The notes under the pieces are model-generated. The model did no database searches. It was not told where the DNA came from and saw only the letters and a list, made by a program, of their open reading frames with translations. Shown piece after piece: positions 34,142-42,331 of a stretch of DNA of 64,000 nt (the first letter of the stretch is position 1; each line of letters begins with the position of its first letter). The position numbers and the translations under genes were made by a program. Origin of the DNA: Marivirga sericea (GTDB taxonomy: Bacteria > Bacteroidota > Bacteroidia > Cytophagales > Cyclobacteriaceae); assembly GCF_900177665.1 (NCBI RefSeq), contig NZ_FXAW01000003.1, forward strand, positions 88,655 to 152,654. The letters are read 5' to 3'.

Positions 34142-35077
34142 TTACTTATATCTCATATCTTTTTGGCTAACTGGCCTTTTTGGAGACAATTCGATATCTT
34201 TTTCATTGATGAAGTCTAGTAGATCCTCCATCTTCATTATGAACTCAACGTTCTTCTTCCTTTTTATATCCTGTCCAATCACTTGGAAACCGCCAACAAA
34301 TAAAGTTGCGCTACTGAATAAGTCTGCAACTTCATCAATATACTCTTGTACTTCCGATTTTTTTGGGGCAGCTGTACAGATCGTCAATACATAATCAGGC
34401 TCATGAATTTCCCTCACTGAATATAAATCTGATTTTGGAAGATTTTGTCCTAAGTAAATAACTTTAAACTTCCTTGCTCTTAACAAAAACGAGGCAAACA
34501 TTAAAGATAGTTCATGCAATTCACCCTCCGGCAGATACAATAACCACTTTCCTTTAGACTCTCTCTCTGTTACATATTGACCATCAATTGCAACAGTCAT
34601 CTTCTGACGTATCAAATTAGATATAAAATGCTCTTGAGCAGGCAGTATACTCCCTGTTTGCCATAACATTCCGATTTTAGCTAAAAACGGATAAATAACA
34701 TTTAACATCGTCCGTTCAAAGCCATACTTAAGAATATTATTGTTTAATATGCTCTCAAACCTATCCTCATCCATATCAATCATACTCAAGGTCAATGAGT
34801 TGATTTGATCAGGAAATCTGAGATTAGTTTCTGCTATCTTCAATACCTCTTGGCCCAGCTCCTTCTCACTCATTTTTGCGATTTTAGAGATCTTGTAACC
34901 GTTTTCCTTTAAGGTGGAAATATTTAATACCAGTTTTAAATCTTCATCGCTGTAATAACGGATGTTGGTTTCAGTTCTTTTGGGCTCTATAAAATTATAT
35001 CGTTGCTCCCAAATTCTCAAGGTATGTGCCTTGATCCCTGATAGGTGTTCTAAATCTTTAATTGAATAACTACTCAC
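34142..35077 (-). CDS. carH: MerR-family, B12-binding CarH/LitR-like photoreceptor regulator
   Basis: 311 residues: MerR helix-turn-helix (1-70: YSIKDLEHLSGIKAHTLRIWEQRY), a B12-binding four-helix cap (about 85-165) and a Rossmann B12 domain (about 175-290). The cap has Trp139-x9-Glu149-His150, the W-x9-EH signature that defines light-sensing CarH, and His188 in EGELHEL sits where the lower cobalt ligand of CarH (His177 in Thermus) is expected. CarH binds adenosylcobalamin, represses carotenoid genes as a tetramer in the dark and falls apart in light. The start is GTG, with AAAGGAG about 9 nt upstream. Its own terminator separates it from the operon it probably represses. Confidence 0.88.
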   Translation of the reverse strand: MSSYSIKDLEHLSGIKAHTLRIWEQRYNFIEPKRTETNIRYYSDEDLKLVLNISTLKENGYKISKIAKMSEKELGQEVLKIAETNLRFPDQINSLTLSMIDMDEDRFESILNNNILKYGFERTMLNVIYPFLAKIGMLWQTGSILPAQEHFISNLIRQKMTVAIDGQYVTERESKGKWLLYLPEGELHELSLMFASFLLRARKFKVIYLGQNLPKSDLYSVREIHEPDYVLTICTAAPKKSEVQEYIDEVADLFSSATLFVGGFQVIGQDIKRKKNVEFIMKMEDLLDFINEKDIELSPKRPVSQKDMRYK

Positions 35078-35247
35078 TTTGCTTCTCTCCTTTCTACTTA
35101 CCGGTTTAAATTAATAAATTAAAGTTGAATCTTATTGCACTAAATCTTTTAAGGGTTGATAAGTGAAAAAATAACCACGAGACATTAAAAATGTTTTAAA
35201 TAAAGAAAACATTGTGCCAAATTTGTAAAAAAAAATCGAAAAACGCC

Positions 35248-35550
35248 ATGATTATTTATAATGTTACTGTGAATGTTGAAAAAGAAGTGGAAGAAATCTG
35301 GGTAAACTGGATGAAAGAGATCCATATTCCTGACATTTTAGCAACTGGTTTGTTTCACGAGCATAAGATGCTACGTCTATTAAATGAAACGGAAGGAGAA
35401 GGAGAAACTTATGCCGTGCAATATTTTACGGATGAACTGGACAAGCTAGAAAAATATATGAGCGAGGAGGCTCCAAGATTACGGGATGAGCACAATAAAA
35501 AATTTCAAGATAAGTGTGTTTCTTTCAGGACTTTCTTGGAAACCGTTTGA
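35248..35550 (+). CDS. DUF4286 family protein
   Basis: 100 residues starting MIIYNVTVNVEKEVEEIW, the usual N-terminus of this Bacteroidota-conserved family, which resembles a ferredoxin-like/dimeric alpha-beta barrel fold. Function unknown. The frame is open 12 codons further upstream to a GTG, but that extension is low-quality lysine-rich sequence, and a near -7 box (CAAATTTG) lies inside it. It is divergent from carH by about 170 bp and ends at a strong bidirectional terminator. Confidence 0.82.
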   Translation: MIIYNVTVNVEKEVEEIWVNWMKEIHIPDILATGLFHEHKMLRLLNETEGEGETYAVQYFTDELDKLEKYMSEEAPRLRDEHNKKFQDKCVSFRTFLETV

Positions 35551-35552
35551 AG

Positions 35553-35596
35553 TAAAAAAGCAAATGCTCAATCAATTGAGCATTTGCTTTTTTTAT
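35553..35596. terminator. Strong bidirectional terminator
   Basis: AAAAGCAAATGCTCAAT and its exact complement form a 17-bp perfect inverted repeat with a 3-nt centre, flanked by A- and T-runs, between the convergent DUF4286 and small membrane protein genes. It overlaps the stop codon of the latter. Confidence 0.92.
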
Positions 35597-35823
35597 GTGT
35601 TTTGCTTTTTCAAAGACTTCACTAACATCTCTATAAGACGATACACTAAAAACACCCATGGAGCGCCATGCATCAATAAATCAAAGTAATCAGCAGCTTG
35701 CATACCTTCTCCCCCACCCATTATCCAACGTATTTTACCGAAAAAATGAGGCTCGGGAAAAAATGGGGCAAGTCCTAAAGTAAGTACTGCTATAATTGGA
35801 AGGATTAATCTATTGGTTTTCAT
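35593..35823 (-). CDS. Small membrane protein, last gene of the rhodanese-thioredoxin cluster
   Basis: 76 residues, two hydrophobic segments (about 6-24 and 51-68) separated by FFGKIRWIMGGGEGMQAADYFDLL, with a basic tail (VKSLKKQNT). Not a family I can name. It starts 1 nt after the thioredoxin stop and ends inside the terminator, so it is clearly part of that transcript. A role as membrane partner of the thioredoxin or of metal/sulfur transfer is a guess. Confidence 0.75.
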   Translation of the reverse strand: MKTNRLILPIIAVLTLGLAPFFPEPHFFGKIRWIMGGGEGMQAADYFDLLMHGAPWVFLVYRLIEMLVKSLKKQNT

Positions 35824-35824
35824 G

Positions 35825-36124
35825 TTACTTGCTCAACTGATTAATGTGGGACATAATTGTGTTAGGATCTACTACTCCTGCTTGTCTCCATTTAATTTCA
35901 CCTTTTTGAAATAAAATTAATGTTGGTATGCTTTGCACACGGTATTTTGAAGATGCTGCTTGGTTCTTATCAACATCCACTTTAATCACTCTTACTTTGC
36001 CTTTCATTTTTTCCGCCACTTCTTCCAAATAGGGTGCCATCATCTTACAAGGCCCACACCAGTCGGCATAGAAATCAACCAAAACAGGTGTTTCACTTTT
36101 AATTAAATCTCCAAAACTTGCCAT
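35825..36124 (-). CDS. Thioredoxin
   Basis: 99 residues, cytoplasmic, with the classical active site DWCGPCKM (WCGPC) and the cis-proline in VQSIPTLILF. It reduces disulfides at the expense of thioredoxin reductase. It follows the HMA protein gene by 2 nt and precedes a small membrane protein gene by 1 nt, so it belongs to a dedicated four-gene cluster and may not be the general thioredoxin of the cell. Confidence 0.93.
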   Translation of the reverse strand: MASFGDLIKSETPVLVDFYADWCGPCKMMAPYLEEVAEKMKGKVRVIKVDVDKNQAASSKYRVQSIPTLILFQKGEIKWRQAGVVDPNTIMSHINQLSK

Positions 36125-36126
36125 TA

Positions 36127-36336
36127 TTATGATTTTACGGGGTAACCCAAGTTACCCAATTTCTCTTTTACTTCAGCTAATGAAGTTTTGCCATCACTAT
36201 CAAGCTCAAGCTTTCCCGTTGATATATCAATATCTCTCACTTCTACGCCTTCAAGATCAGCCAATCCATTTTTAATAGCATCAACACAACCTCCGCATTT
36301 TACATTCTTCACTTCCAATATTTCCATTTTGCGCAT
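36127..36336 (-). CDS. Heavy-metal-associated (HMA) domain protein
   Basis: 69 residues with a ferredoxin-like HMA fold; the metal-binding CxxC is in VKNVKCGGCVDAIKNGL. Such proteins carry copper(I) or similar soft metals. I placed the start at MRKMEILE, 1 nt after the rhodanese stop; a second ATG lies three codons in. The frame is open further upstream but runs into the rhodanese gene. Its neighbours, rhodanese and thioredoxin, suggest thiol or metal homeostasis. Confidence 0.87.
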   Translation of the reverse strand: MRKMEILEVKNVKCGGCVDAIKNGLADLEGVEVRDIDISTGKLELDSDGKTSLAEVKEKLGNLGYPVKS

Positions 36337-36337
36337 C

Positions 36338-36646
36338 TTATTTTTTGTACTGATTCCAAGCTTGAATTCCGCCATCTAAATTGTACAACTTATCGAATCC
36401 GTTGCTTGCCATAAAACCACAAGCTGTACTACTTCTGTTACCACTTCTGCAATACACTAAATAAGTTTTATCTTTATCTAGCGCTTTGATATCTTCAGCA
36501 AAAGTTGGCCCCATAATATTGATCACTTTAGCACCTTCAATAAATCCCTCGACTTCTTCTTCAGGAGAACGCACATCGATTATTTCAGTATTTGCCTCTT
36601 TTGAAAGCTTATCAAACTCCTCTGCTGTTATGTTTTTATGATTCAT
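36338..36646 (-). CDS. Single-domain rhodanese (sulfurtransferase)
   Basis: 102 residues with CDC25-like motifs DVRSPEE near the start and the active-site loop YCRSGNRSS, the catalytic cysteine being the first residue of CRSGNR. Rhodanese domains move sulfane sulfur via a cysteine persulfide. It is the first gene of the rhodanese-HMA-thioredoxin-membrane protein cluster and has an exact -7 box 35 nt upstream. It has no signal peptide. Confidence 0.92.
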   Translation of the reverse strand: MNHKNITAEEFDKLSKEANTEIIDVRSPEEEVEGFIEGAKVINIMGPTFAEDIKALDKDKTYLVYCRSGNRSSTACGFMASNGFDKLYNLDGGIQAWNQYKK

Positions 36647-36680
36647 ATTGTTCTATTATAAATTAACCTTTAGATTTTTA

Positions 36681-36688
36681 CAAAGATA
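36681..36688 (-). promoter_or_regulatory. -7 promoter box of the rhodanese cluster
   Basis: TATCTTTG on the minus strand, an exact TAnnTTTG match 35 nt before the ATG. No convincing -33 element. Confidence 0.5.
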
Positions 36689-36796
36689 CGGTTTTTAGCA
36701 AAGCTTTGTTTGTAACAGGAGTTACAATTATCTCGATCAGTAGCAATCTTCCAACCTATTCATTTGTTTTAGAGTCTTTCACAAAAGAATAATGCC

Positions 36797-37138
36797 ATGA
36801 AAATTAAACTTTTAGCTGTTTTTCTTTGCTTATGCTTTATAAGCTGTAAAAAAGATATGGAAAGCGATTTGGAAGCAGAAGTCATAAAAGTCAATCTTGA
36901 CGGCACCGAGTTATACACCTACAGTTTTGGTGACTCTTTCCCGGTAGAAGGTGGTTGGGAAATTAAAAAACAAGCAGAAAACTATCTGATCAGTGAAATG
37001 AACTGGACTGAATATCAATATCAGGCTAAAGAAGGTTTCAAAGGCATAGAAACTGTGGAGATCGTATTATCTAGTAGTATAGGTGACAATAATTTCATAG
37101 ATCAGAAAAAGTGGATTTTTGAAATTAGAGTGAAATAG
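36797..37138 (+). CDS. Hypothetical small lipoprotein
   Basis: 113 residues with a lipoprotein signal (FISC, Cys17) followed by KK, and an all-beta mature part (GTELYTYSFGDSFPVEGGWE, IETVEIVLSSSIGDN). No known family recognised. It stands alone between the rhodanese cluster (divergent) and the M28 peptidase gene (convergent), and ends in a weak GGCTC/GAGCC hairpin. Confidence 0.72.
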   Translation: MKIKLLAVFLCLCFISCKKDMESDLEAEVIKVNLDGTELYTYSFGDSFPVEGGWEIKKQAENYLISEMNWTEYQYQAKEGFKGIETVEIVLSSSIGDNNFIDQKKWIFEIRVK

Positions 37139-37172
37139 GCTCCCAAAAGAGAATTTCAAGAGCCTACTTTAC

Positions 37173-38660
37173 TTATTTGTCGGAATAAAGTGACTCCCCC
37201 GCCTCGTAATATTTATCGCCTTCCGTCCAGAAAGGCGTTTCGTCATCGTTGGCAATTAAGCGAGCAGACAGTACAAAAGCTCTAAAGAATTGTTCCATAT
37301 AATCGTAATCAATGCTTTCAGGATTGTCAGCTTGTTGATGATAATACTTTCCGATTTCAGCATCGAAGGCAGTGAACCCCAAACTGAAAGTTGGCGCTGG
37401 AATACCCTTCTTAGCAAAATTGACATTATCACTTCGATCAAATAATCCTTGCTCGCCAGCAGGATCATCAATTGCCTTTAGACCAAATTCCTTAGATGCT
37501 TCTTTGATATGTTTTCCTGCAGTTGTTCTTTCTAACCCAATGATTGTTGTTAAACTAGTGTCGTTATAGCCGCCATTATCGCTATTAAAACAATAAACCA
37601 TTTGATCTAATGGAAGCAATGGATTTTCCACATAGTAAGAACTTCCTAGTAAGCCTTTTTCTTCAGCAGTAAACAATATAAATAGTGCAGAGCGTTTAGT
37701 CGGATTTTTAGCAATACTCTCTGCAGCGCTCATCACTGTAACGACACCCACTGCATTATCACGCGCACCATTATAGATCGAGTCTCCTTCTGCATTTGGC
37801 TTTCCTATTCCTAAGTGATCGTAGTGTGCCGAGTAAATAATAAATTCATCCTTCAGCTCAGGATCTGTTCCTTCTACCATACCAACAACATTTTTAGAGG
37901 GCATTGGTAATTGCATAGCTTGCCCGATTGTAACTGCTAATCCAGGCTGTCTTTTTGTATTAATTTTATCTAACCATTGCTTTTGATCATCCTTCACCCA
38001 AAGTTTAAAAAAAACACTTTGCTTATCTTCAGAAGCGAAACCTATAGAGGACCCTCTTCCCATAAAACTCTTAAAGGTCTTCCAATTATCAGGATTTTCA
38101 GTATGTAATTCAATTATCCCTATTGCTCCCGCCTCCTTTGCTAAGCTTGATTTTTTACCACTGGCTTGGTATATAAATCTATAATCTTGATTATCTTTTT
38201 GTCCCGCTATGACTACTGCAATTTTTCCCTCAATATTCTTTTTATTGAAATCTTCTTCCGATCCATAATTAAGGAAAATATAATCGGATTCTAAATCAAC
38301 ACCTGAGCCCTCCACTCTCAATAGGTTCTCAGCCTTCACTACATCTTCGCCAATTTTAAGTGCATAAGCGTTTGGCGCAACATTTTTGACCAAGGGTACT
38401 TCTTGAAAATATCCCTCAGTGGCTCCCTCAACTGGTGCTACCCCATAGCGTTGAAAAGTAGTAGAAATATATTTGGCGGCCACATCAATTCCAGGAGTAC
38501 CTGTCTCCCTTCCTGCTAATTCATCCGAAGCCAAGAAATAAATATGACCTTTTATTGTATTTTTTTTGATCGTATATTTTACTAATTCAGCTTCATCCTG
38601 TGCTACAGTCCAAAGTGATGTCAGCATTAAAGCTGCAATAATCCATAATTTTTTAGTCAT
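37173..38660 (-). CDS. Exported M28-family zinc aminopeptidase
   Basis: 495 residues: signal peptide (1-20), a lid/PA-like domain (about 105-240), and the M28 catalytic domain (from 255). The two zinc ions are held by His279 and Asp281 (SAHYDH), bridging Asp301 (GARDNAVG), catalytic Glu333 with Glu334 (TAEEKG), Asp361 (NSDNGGY) and His441 (YYHQQADNP). Such enzymes release N-terminal amino acids in the periplasm or outside. The BASS transporter gene lies 17 nt upstream on the same strand. Confidence 0.92.
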   Translation of the reverse strand: MTKKLWIIAALMLTSLWTVAQDEAELVKYTIKKNTIKGHIYFLASDELAGRETGTPGIDVAAKYISTTFQRYGVAPVEGATEGYFQEVPLVKNVAPNAYALKIGEDVVKAENLLRVEGSGVDLESDYIFLNYGSEEDFNKKNIEGKIAVVIAGQKDNQDYRFIYQASGKKSSLAKEAGAIGIIELHTENPDNWKTFKSFMGRGSSIGFASEDKQSVFFKLWVKDDQKQWLDKINTKRQPGLAVTIGQAMQLPMPSKNVVGMVEGTDPELKDEFIIYSAHYDHLGIGKPNAEGDSIYNGARDNAVGVVTVMSAAESIAKNPTKRSALFILFTAEEKGLLGSSYYVENPLLPLDQMVYCFNSDNGGYNDTSLTTIIGLERTTAGKHIKEASKEFGLKAIDDPAGEQGLFDRSDNVNFAKKGIPAPTFSLGFTAFDAEIGKYYHQQADNPESIDYDYMEQFFRAFVLSARLIANDDETPFWTEGDKYYEAGESLYSDK

Positions 38661-38677
38661 AATTTGATAATTTTATT

Positions 38678-39592
38678 TTACGATAAAGATAGTTCTTTTA
38701 AAGCCTCATTCGAATTTTGTTTTTTGGAAACCAAAATAACTACAGCAGCGGTCACAAACATCAATAAACTGTAAATTGCTGCAGGTACTGCCATCTGTGT
38801 ATTATTTAAGATTGCGGGACTTAGTGCTAATGCAATAGCTAATGTACCATTTTGGATACCAGTTTCTATTGCAATTGAGCTTCTTTGCCTCTTATTCAAA
38901 CCAAATAGCTTACCTAAAGTAAAGCCCAGCAATAAGGCAGACAAATTTAAGATAATTGCCGCCACTCCTGCTTGCTCGAAATAAGGAATAATATTTTCTC
39001 TTTCTTTTAAAATTGCGGCTGATAAGATCAAGACAAAAAAGACCGTAGAGATAATATTCATAGCTTTCTCAGATCTCAAGGCAAAATTTGGACGTTTTCT
39101 TTTGATGATCATTCCAATTACCACTGGAAAAATAGTCACTAAAAATATTTGAATGAAGGTCTTGAAAAACGGAAGTGTAATCGCCTTTTCTCCCGTCATA
39201 TAATACGCTAGAGCTATATTAAGCAAAATGGGAATAGTGAAATTAGTAATAATGCTGCTAATAGCTGTTAAACTTATAGAGAGCGCTAAATCAGCCTTTG
39301 CCAAATGAGAAATCAAATTAGAAGTTGCCCCTCCTGGACACAGTGCAATTAAAATCAAACCAACTGCTAATTCCGGAATGGTGAAAAACAAAGATGCAAG
39401 CCCAAAGCCTATCAAAGGCAAAAGGATAAGCTGGCTAACCAATCCGATAATAGCCGCTTTAGGGTAGACTGCGACCTTTTTGAAATCACTGACCGTTAGG
39501 GTCATCCCCATCCCTAACATAATAATACCCAGAGCTAAAGGGAGAAATATGGCTGTTACAACACTTTGTTCCATGTCTGAAGTTTTTAACAT
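38678..39592 (-). CDS. Bile acid:sodium symporter (BASS) family transporter
   Basis: 304 residues with about nine to ten transmembrane spans and BASS motifs LALGIIMLGMGMTL, LCPGGATSNLISHLAKADLALS and IETGIQNGTLAIALA. BASS proteins use sodium to import organic anions such as pyruvate, pantothenate or bile acids; the substrate here is unknown. It is followed at once by the M28 peptidase gene. An 18-bp perfect palindrome lies 30 bp upstream of its start. Confidence 0.9.
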   Translation of the reverse strand: MLKTSDMEQSVVTAIFLPLALGIIMLGMGMTLTVSDFKKVAVYPKAAIIGLVSQLILLPLIGFGLASLFFTIPELAVGLILIALCPGGATSNLISHLAKADLALSISLTAISSIITNFTIPILLNIALAYYMTGEKAITLPFFKTFIQIFLVTIFPVVIGMIIKRKRPNFALRSEKAMNIISTVFFVLILSAAILKERENIIPYFEQAGVAAIILNLSALLLGFTLGKLFGLNKRQRSSIAIETGIQNGTLAIALALSPAILNNTQMAVPAAIYSLLMFVTAAVVILVSKKQNSNEALKELSLS

Positions 39593-39621
39593 GTAAAATG
39601 CTGAATTTATTTCTAATGTGC

Positions 39622-39639
39622 AATTAGCAATTGCTAATT
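39622..39639. promoter_or_regulatory. 18-bp perfect palindrome between pyrD and the BASS gene
   Basis: AATTAGCAATTGCTAATT reads the same on both strands. It fills the space between the pyrD stop and the BASS start (47-bp gap). There is no T-run, so a dimeric regulator site fits better than a terminator. Confidence 0.5.
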
Positions 39640-40680
39640 TTAAGCATTGTGCTTTTTCAGGATTGTATTATTGATATTTCTTATTAATGCTGGACCTTCA
39701 TAAATAAACCCCGTATACAGCTGTACTAGACTTGCTCCAGCTTCCAATTTTTCAAGAGCATCTTTTGCTGTCATTATACCGCCAACTCCAATGATAGGAA
39801 AAGCTTTGTTTGATTTCTTGCTTAAGTACCGGATTACGTCCGTTGCTCTTTTATTTAAAGGCATTCCACTCAATCCACCATTTCCTATTTCATCCACTAC
39901 CGCTTTAGAAGTTTTCAAACCATCGCGACTTATGGTGGTATTGGTAGCAATTACACCATCTATCTTCGTTTCATGGACAATTTGAATAATATCATCTAGT
40001 TGGTCATTTGATAAATCAGGAGCTATTTTCAGTAGAATAGGTTTTACCTTTGTTTGCTCTTCATTGAGTTTCATTAAATGGTTTAGCAATTGCATCAAGG
40101 GTTCCTTTTCCTGCAATTCGCGTAAACCAGGGGTATTTGGGGAGCTCACGTTTACTACAAAATAATCAACATAGGGATAGAGTTTTTGAAAACACTTTTC
40201 ATAATCGTTAAATGCTTCTTCATTGGGTGTAACTTTATTTTTTCCGATATTACCCCCAATAATGATTTTACTTTTTCTCGATCGTAATCTTTTGATAGCT
40301 TCATCAATACCTTGGTTATTGAATCCCATTCTATTGATGATTCCGGTATCATCTTGCAATCGAAATAATCTAGGTTGAGGGTTTCCAAGCTGGGCTTTGG
40401 GTGTAATAGTTCCAATTTCTATAAAGCCAAAACCTAACGAAGCCAACTCATCAATTAGCTTTGCATCTTTATCGAAGCCTGCAGCTAAACCTACTGGATT
40501 AGGGAATTTCAAACCGAACAATTCTCTCTCAAGCTTTGGAGACTTTACTTGAAATAAACTTCGATTAATGGCTTTAACACCTGGAATATTAAAGATAAAT
40601 CTTGTGAGTGAAAAGGTAAAATGATGCGCTCTTTCAGCAGATAACTGAAATAATAATGGTCTGATGACGGATTTGTACAT
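39640..40680 (-). CDS. pyrD: Dihydroorotate dehydrogenase (quinone), class 2
   Basis: PyrD oxidises dihydroorotate to orotate in pyrimidine synthesis and passes electrons to quinone. The 346 residues include the N-terminal membrane-contact helices typical of class 2 ([20 protein letters not shown]), the FMN-binding [13 protein letters not shown], catalytic serine in [16 protein letters not shown], and [19 protein letters not shown]. No pyrK partner is needed for this class. A single gene ahead of the palindrome and the BASS gene. Confidence 0.95.
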   Translation of the reverse strand: MYKSVIRPLLFQLSAERAHHFTFSLTRFIFNIPGVKAINRSLFQVKSPKLERELFGLKFPNPVGLAAGFDKDAKLIDELASLGFGFIEIGTITPKAQLGNPQPRLFRLQDDTGIINRMGFNNQGIDEAIKRLRSRKSKIIIGGNIGKNKVTPNEEAFNDYEKCFQKLYPYVDYFVVNVSSPNTPGLRELQEKEPLMQLLNHLMKLNEEQTKVKPILLKIAPDLSNDQLDDIIQIVHETKIDGVIATNTTISRDGLKTSKAVVDEIGNGGLSGMPLNKRATDVIRYLSKKSNKAFPIIGVGGIMTAKDALEKLEAGASLVQLYTGFIYEGPALIRNINNTILKKHNA

Positions 40681-40789
40681 TAATTCAGATTTCAGAAATT
40701 AAAAATCGTTTATTAGATTTCAAATTTCCGATATAGAATTAATATATCCTCGCAATTGACAAAAAATAAATAGTTTTTTAAAAAGATAT

Positions 40790-40819
40790 GATAAAGCTTC
40801 TAAAAAGAGAAGCTTTATC
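40790..40819. terminator. Inverted repeat, probable terminator of the DUF3276 gene
   Basis: GATAAAGCTTCT and AGAAGCTTTATC are a perfect 12-bp inverted repeat with a 6-nt loop. It lies between pyrD (start 40680) and the DUF3276 stop at 40912. A T-rich stretch follows some 5 nt later on the minus strand. Confidence 0.55.
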
Positions 40820-40911
40820 GCATTGCATTTTTTTCTTATTTACTTAAAAATGCTTTAATAGTATCAATAACCAATAAAATGCGGTAAATAAGTAGTTACT
40901 CACAAATGATT

Positions 40912-41214
40912 TTAATCCCAACTCATTTCATCATCTTCATCTCTATCGAATTGAGTGAAGTCAAATTCTGGCATTAAATCTGTTTTGATGTGATCAACAC
41001 TTTCATTCAAAGCACTCACAAATTTATTAAAATCTTCTTTGTACAAGAATATTTTATGCTTTTCAAAAGTAAATCCATCATCCTTGGGCTTTCTTTTGCT
41101 TTCAGTGATAGTTAAATAATAATCGTTAGCTTTCGTTGTTCTTACATCAAAAAAATAAGTTCGTTTTCCTGCTCTTACTCTCTTTGAAAATAATTCTTCC
41201 TGTTCTCTTTCCAT
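40912..41214 (-). CDS. DUF3276 (PUR-alpha-like) nucleic-acid-binding protein
   Basis: 100 residues beginning MEREQEELFSKRVRAGKRTY, the usual start of this Bacteroidota family, which has a PUR-repeat fold that binds single-stranded nucleic acid. The conserved core FFDVRTTKANDYYLTITESK is present, and the tail is acidic (FDRDEDDEMSWD). A GTG 24 codons upstream keeps the frame open, but that extension is hydrophobic and not family-like. Divergent from the DUF58 gene. Confidence 0.85.
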   Translation of the reverse strand: MEREQEELFSKRVRAGKRTYFFDVRTTKANDYYLTITESKRKPKDDGFTFEKHKIFLYKEDFNKFVSALNESVDHIKTDLMPEFDFTQFDRDEDDEMSWD

Positions 41215-41350
41215 AAACTCTTTCACTACTTCTTCTAAATGTTGTCTTTTTATTATTTGGCTTAAATATAGTATAAACCCTAACACTTTTGCAAATTGAC
41301 CTTATTAAATTGCCAAAACATAACATTAAATAAAATAGTATATAATATTT

Positions 41351-42256
41351 ATGGACATATCATTAGAAAACCTTCCTGAAATTCCTTCATTAGACTTATT
41401 AGCCAAGCAACTAGTAGAAGGATTTATTACTGGTATGCATAAATCTCCTTTTCATGGTTTCTCAGTCGAATTTGCCGAGCATCGTTTATATAATAGCGGT
41501 GAAAGCACTCGTCATATCGACTGGAAAGTTTATGCTAAAACAGATAGACTATACACCAAGAGATATGATGAGGAAACCAATTTAAGAGCTTACATTTTGT
41601 TAGATAATAGTTCTTCTATGTATTATCCTTCTCAAAACAATGGAAAAATCAGATTTAGTGTATTAGCCGCTTCTACTTTAGCGTATTTGTTACAAAGACA
41701 AAGAGATGCTGTTGGATTGATCTCCTTTTCCGATCAAATTGATGTTTTTACAGAGGCAAAATCAACTAGAGCACACCTCCAAAATATTTTTGTTCATTTA
41801 CAAAAAATCTTAAAACAAAACCAACAACAAAAAAGCACTGAACTAAGCAGAAGCTTGCATATTGTAGCTGAAAAAATCCATAAGCGTTCTTTGGTCATTA
41901 TATTCAGTGATTTAATGACCAGACCAGAGCAATTGGAAGAGTTTTTTAAAGCCATTCAACACATAAAGCACCGTAAGCATGAAGTGCTTTTTTTTCAAGT
42001 GAATGAACCTTTGACGGAGCTTGACTTTGAGCTTGAAGACAGGCCTTATCTAATTGAGGATTTGGAAAGTGGACAAAAAATGAAATTAAATCCTTCCCAA
42101 ATTAAAGAAACATACCATAAGAAGGTTGACGATTATTATAAACAGATAGCTCTAAAATGTCATCAATACAAAGTGGATCTAACTAAAATTAATATCAATG
42201 ATAATATTCAGAAAGTACTTGCTGAATTCTTGATTAAAAGAAATAAAATGAATTAA
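41351..42256 (+). CDS. DUF58 domain protein with vWA-like fold
   Basis: 301 residues with the DUF58 hallmark (HRLYNSGESTRHIDWKVYAKT) followed by a von Willebrand A-like domain with a MIDAS D-x-S-x-S at Asp85, Ser87 and Ser89 (LLDNSSSM). DUF58 proteins normally work with MoxR AAA+ ATPases and BatA/BatB, in cofactor insertion or envelope stress; none of these are in the window, which is unusual. ribE follows 75 nt later on the same strand. Confidence 0.88.
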   Translation: MDISLENLPEIPSLDLLAKQLVEGFITGMHKSPFHGFSVEFAEHRLYNSGESTRHIDWKVYAKTDRLYTKRYDEETNLRAYILLDNSSSMYYPSQNNGKIRFSVLAASTLAYLLQRQRDAVGLISFSDQIDVFTEAKSTRAHLQNIFVHLQKILKQNQQQKSTELSRSLHIVAEKIHKRSLVIIFSDLMTRPEQLEEFFKAIQHIKHRKHEVLFFQVNEPLTELDFELEDRPYLIEDLESGQKMKLNPSQIKETYHKKVDDYYKQIALKCHQYKVDLTKININDNIQKVLAEFLIKRNKMN

Positions 42257-42331
42257 TTATTTTAAACCTTATTTAAACCATTTAAAATTAAAGCTGTTCT
42301 TCAAACCACTTACATTTACTAATATTACATT

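Noticed and set aside
36337-36375. Longer HMA protein start
   Set aside because: The extension overlaps the 3' end of the rhodanese gene by 38 nt and is not HMA-like.
37136-37166. Hairpin TAGGCTC...GAGCCTA as terminator of the lipoprotein gene
   Set aside because: The loop is 17 nt and the T-run weak; mentioned in the gene entry only.
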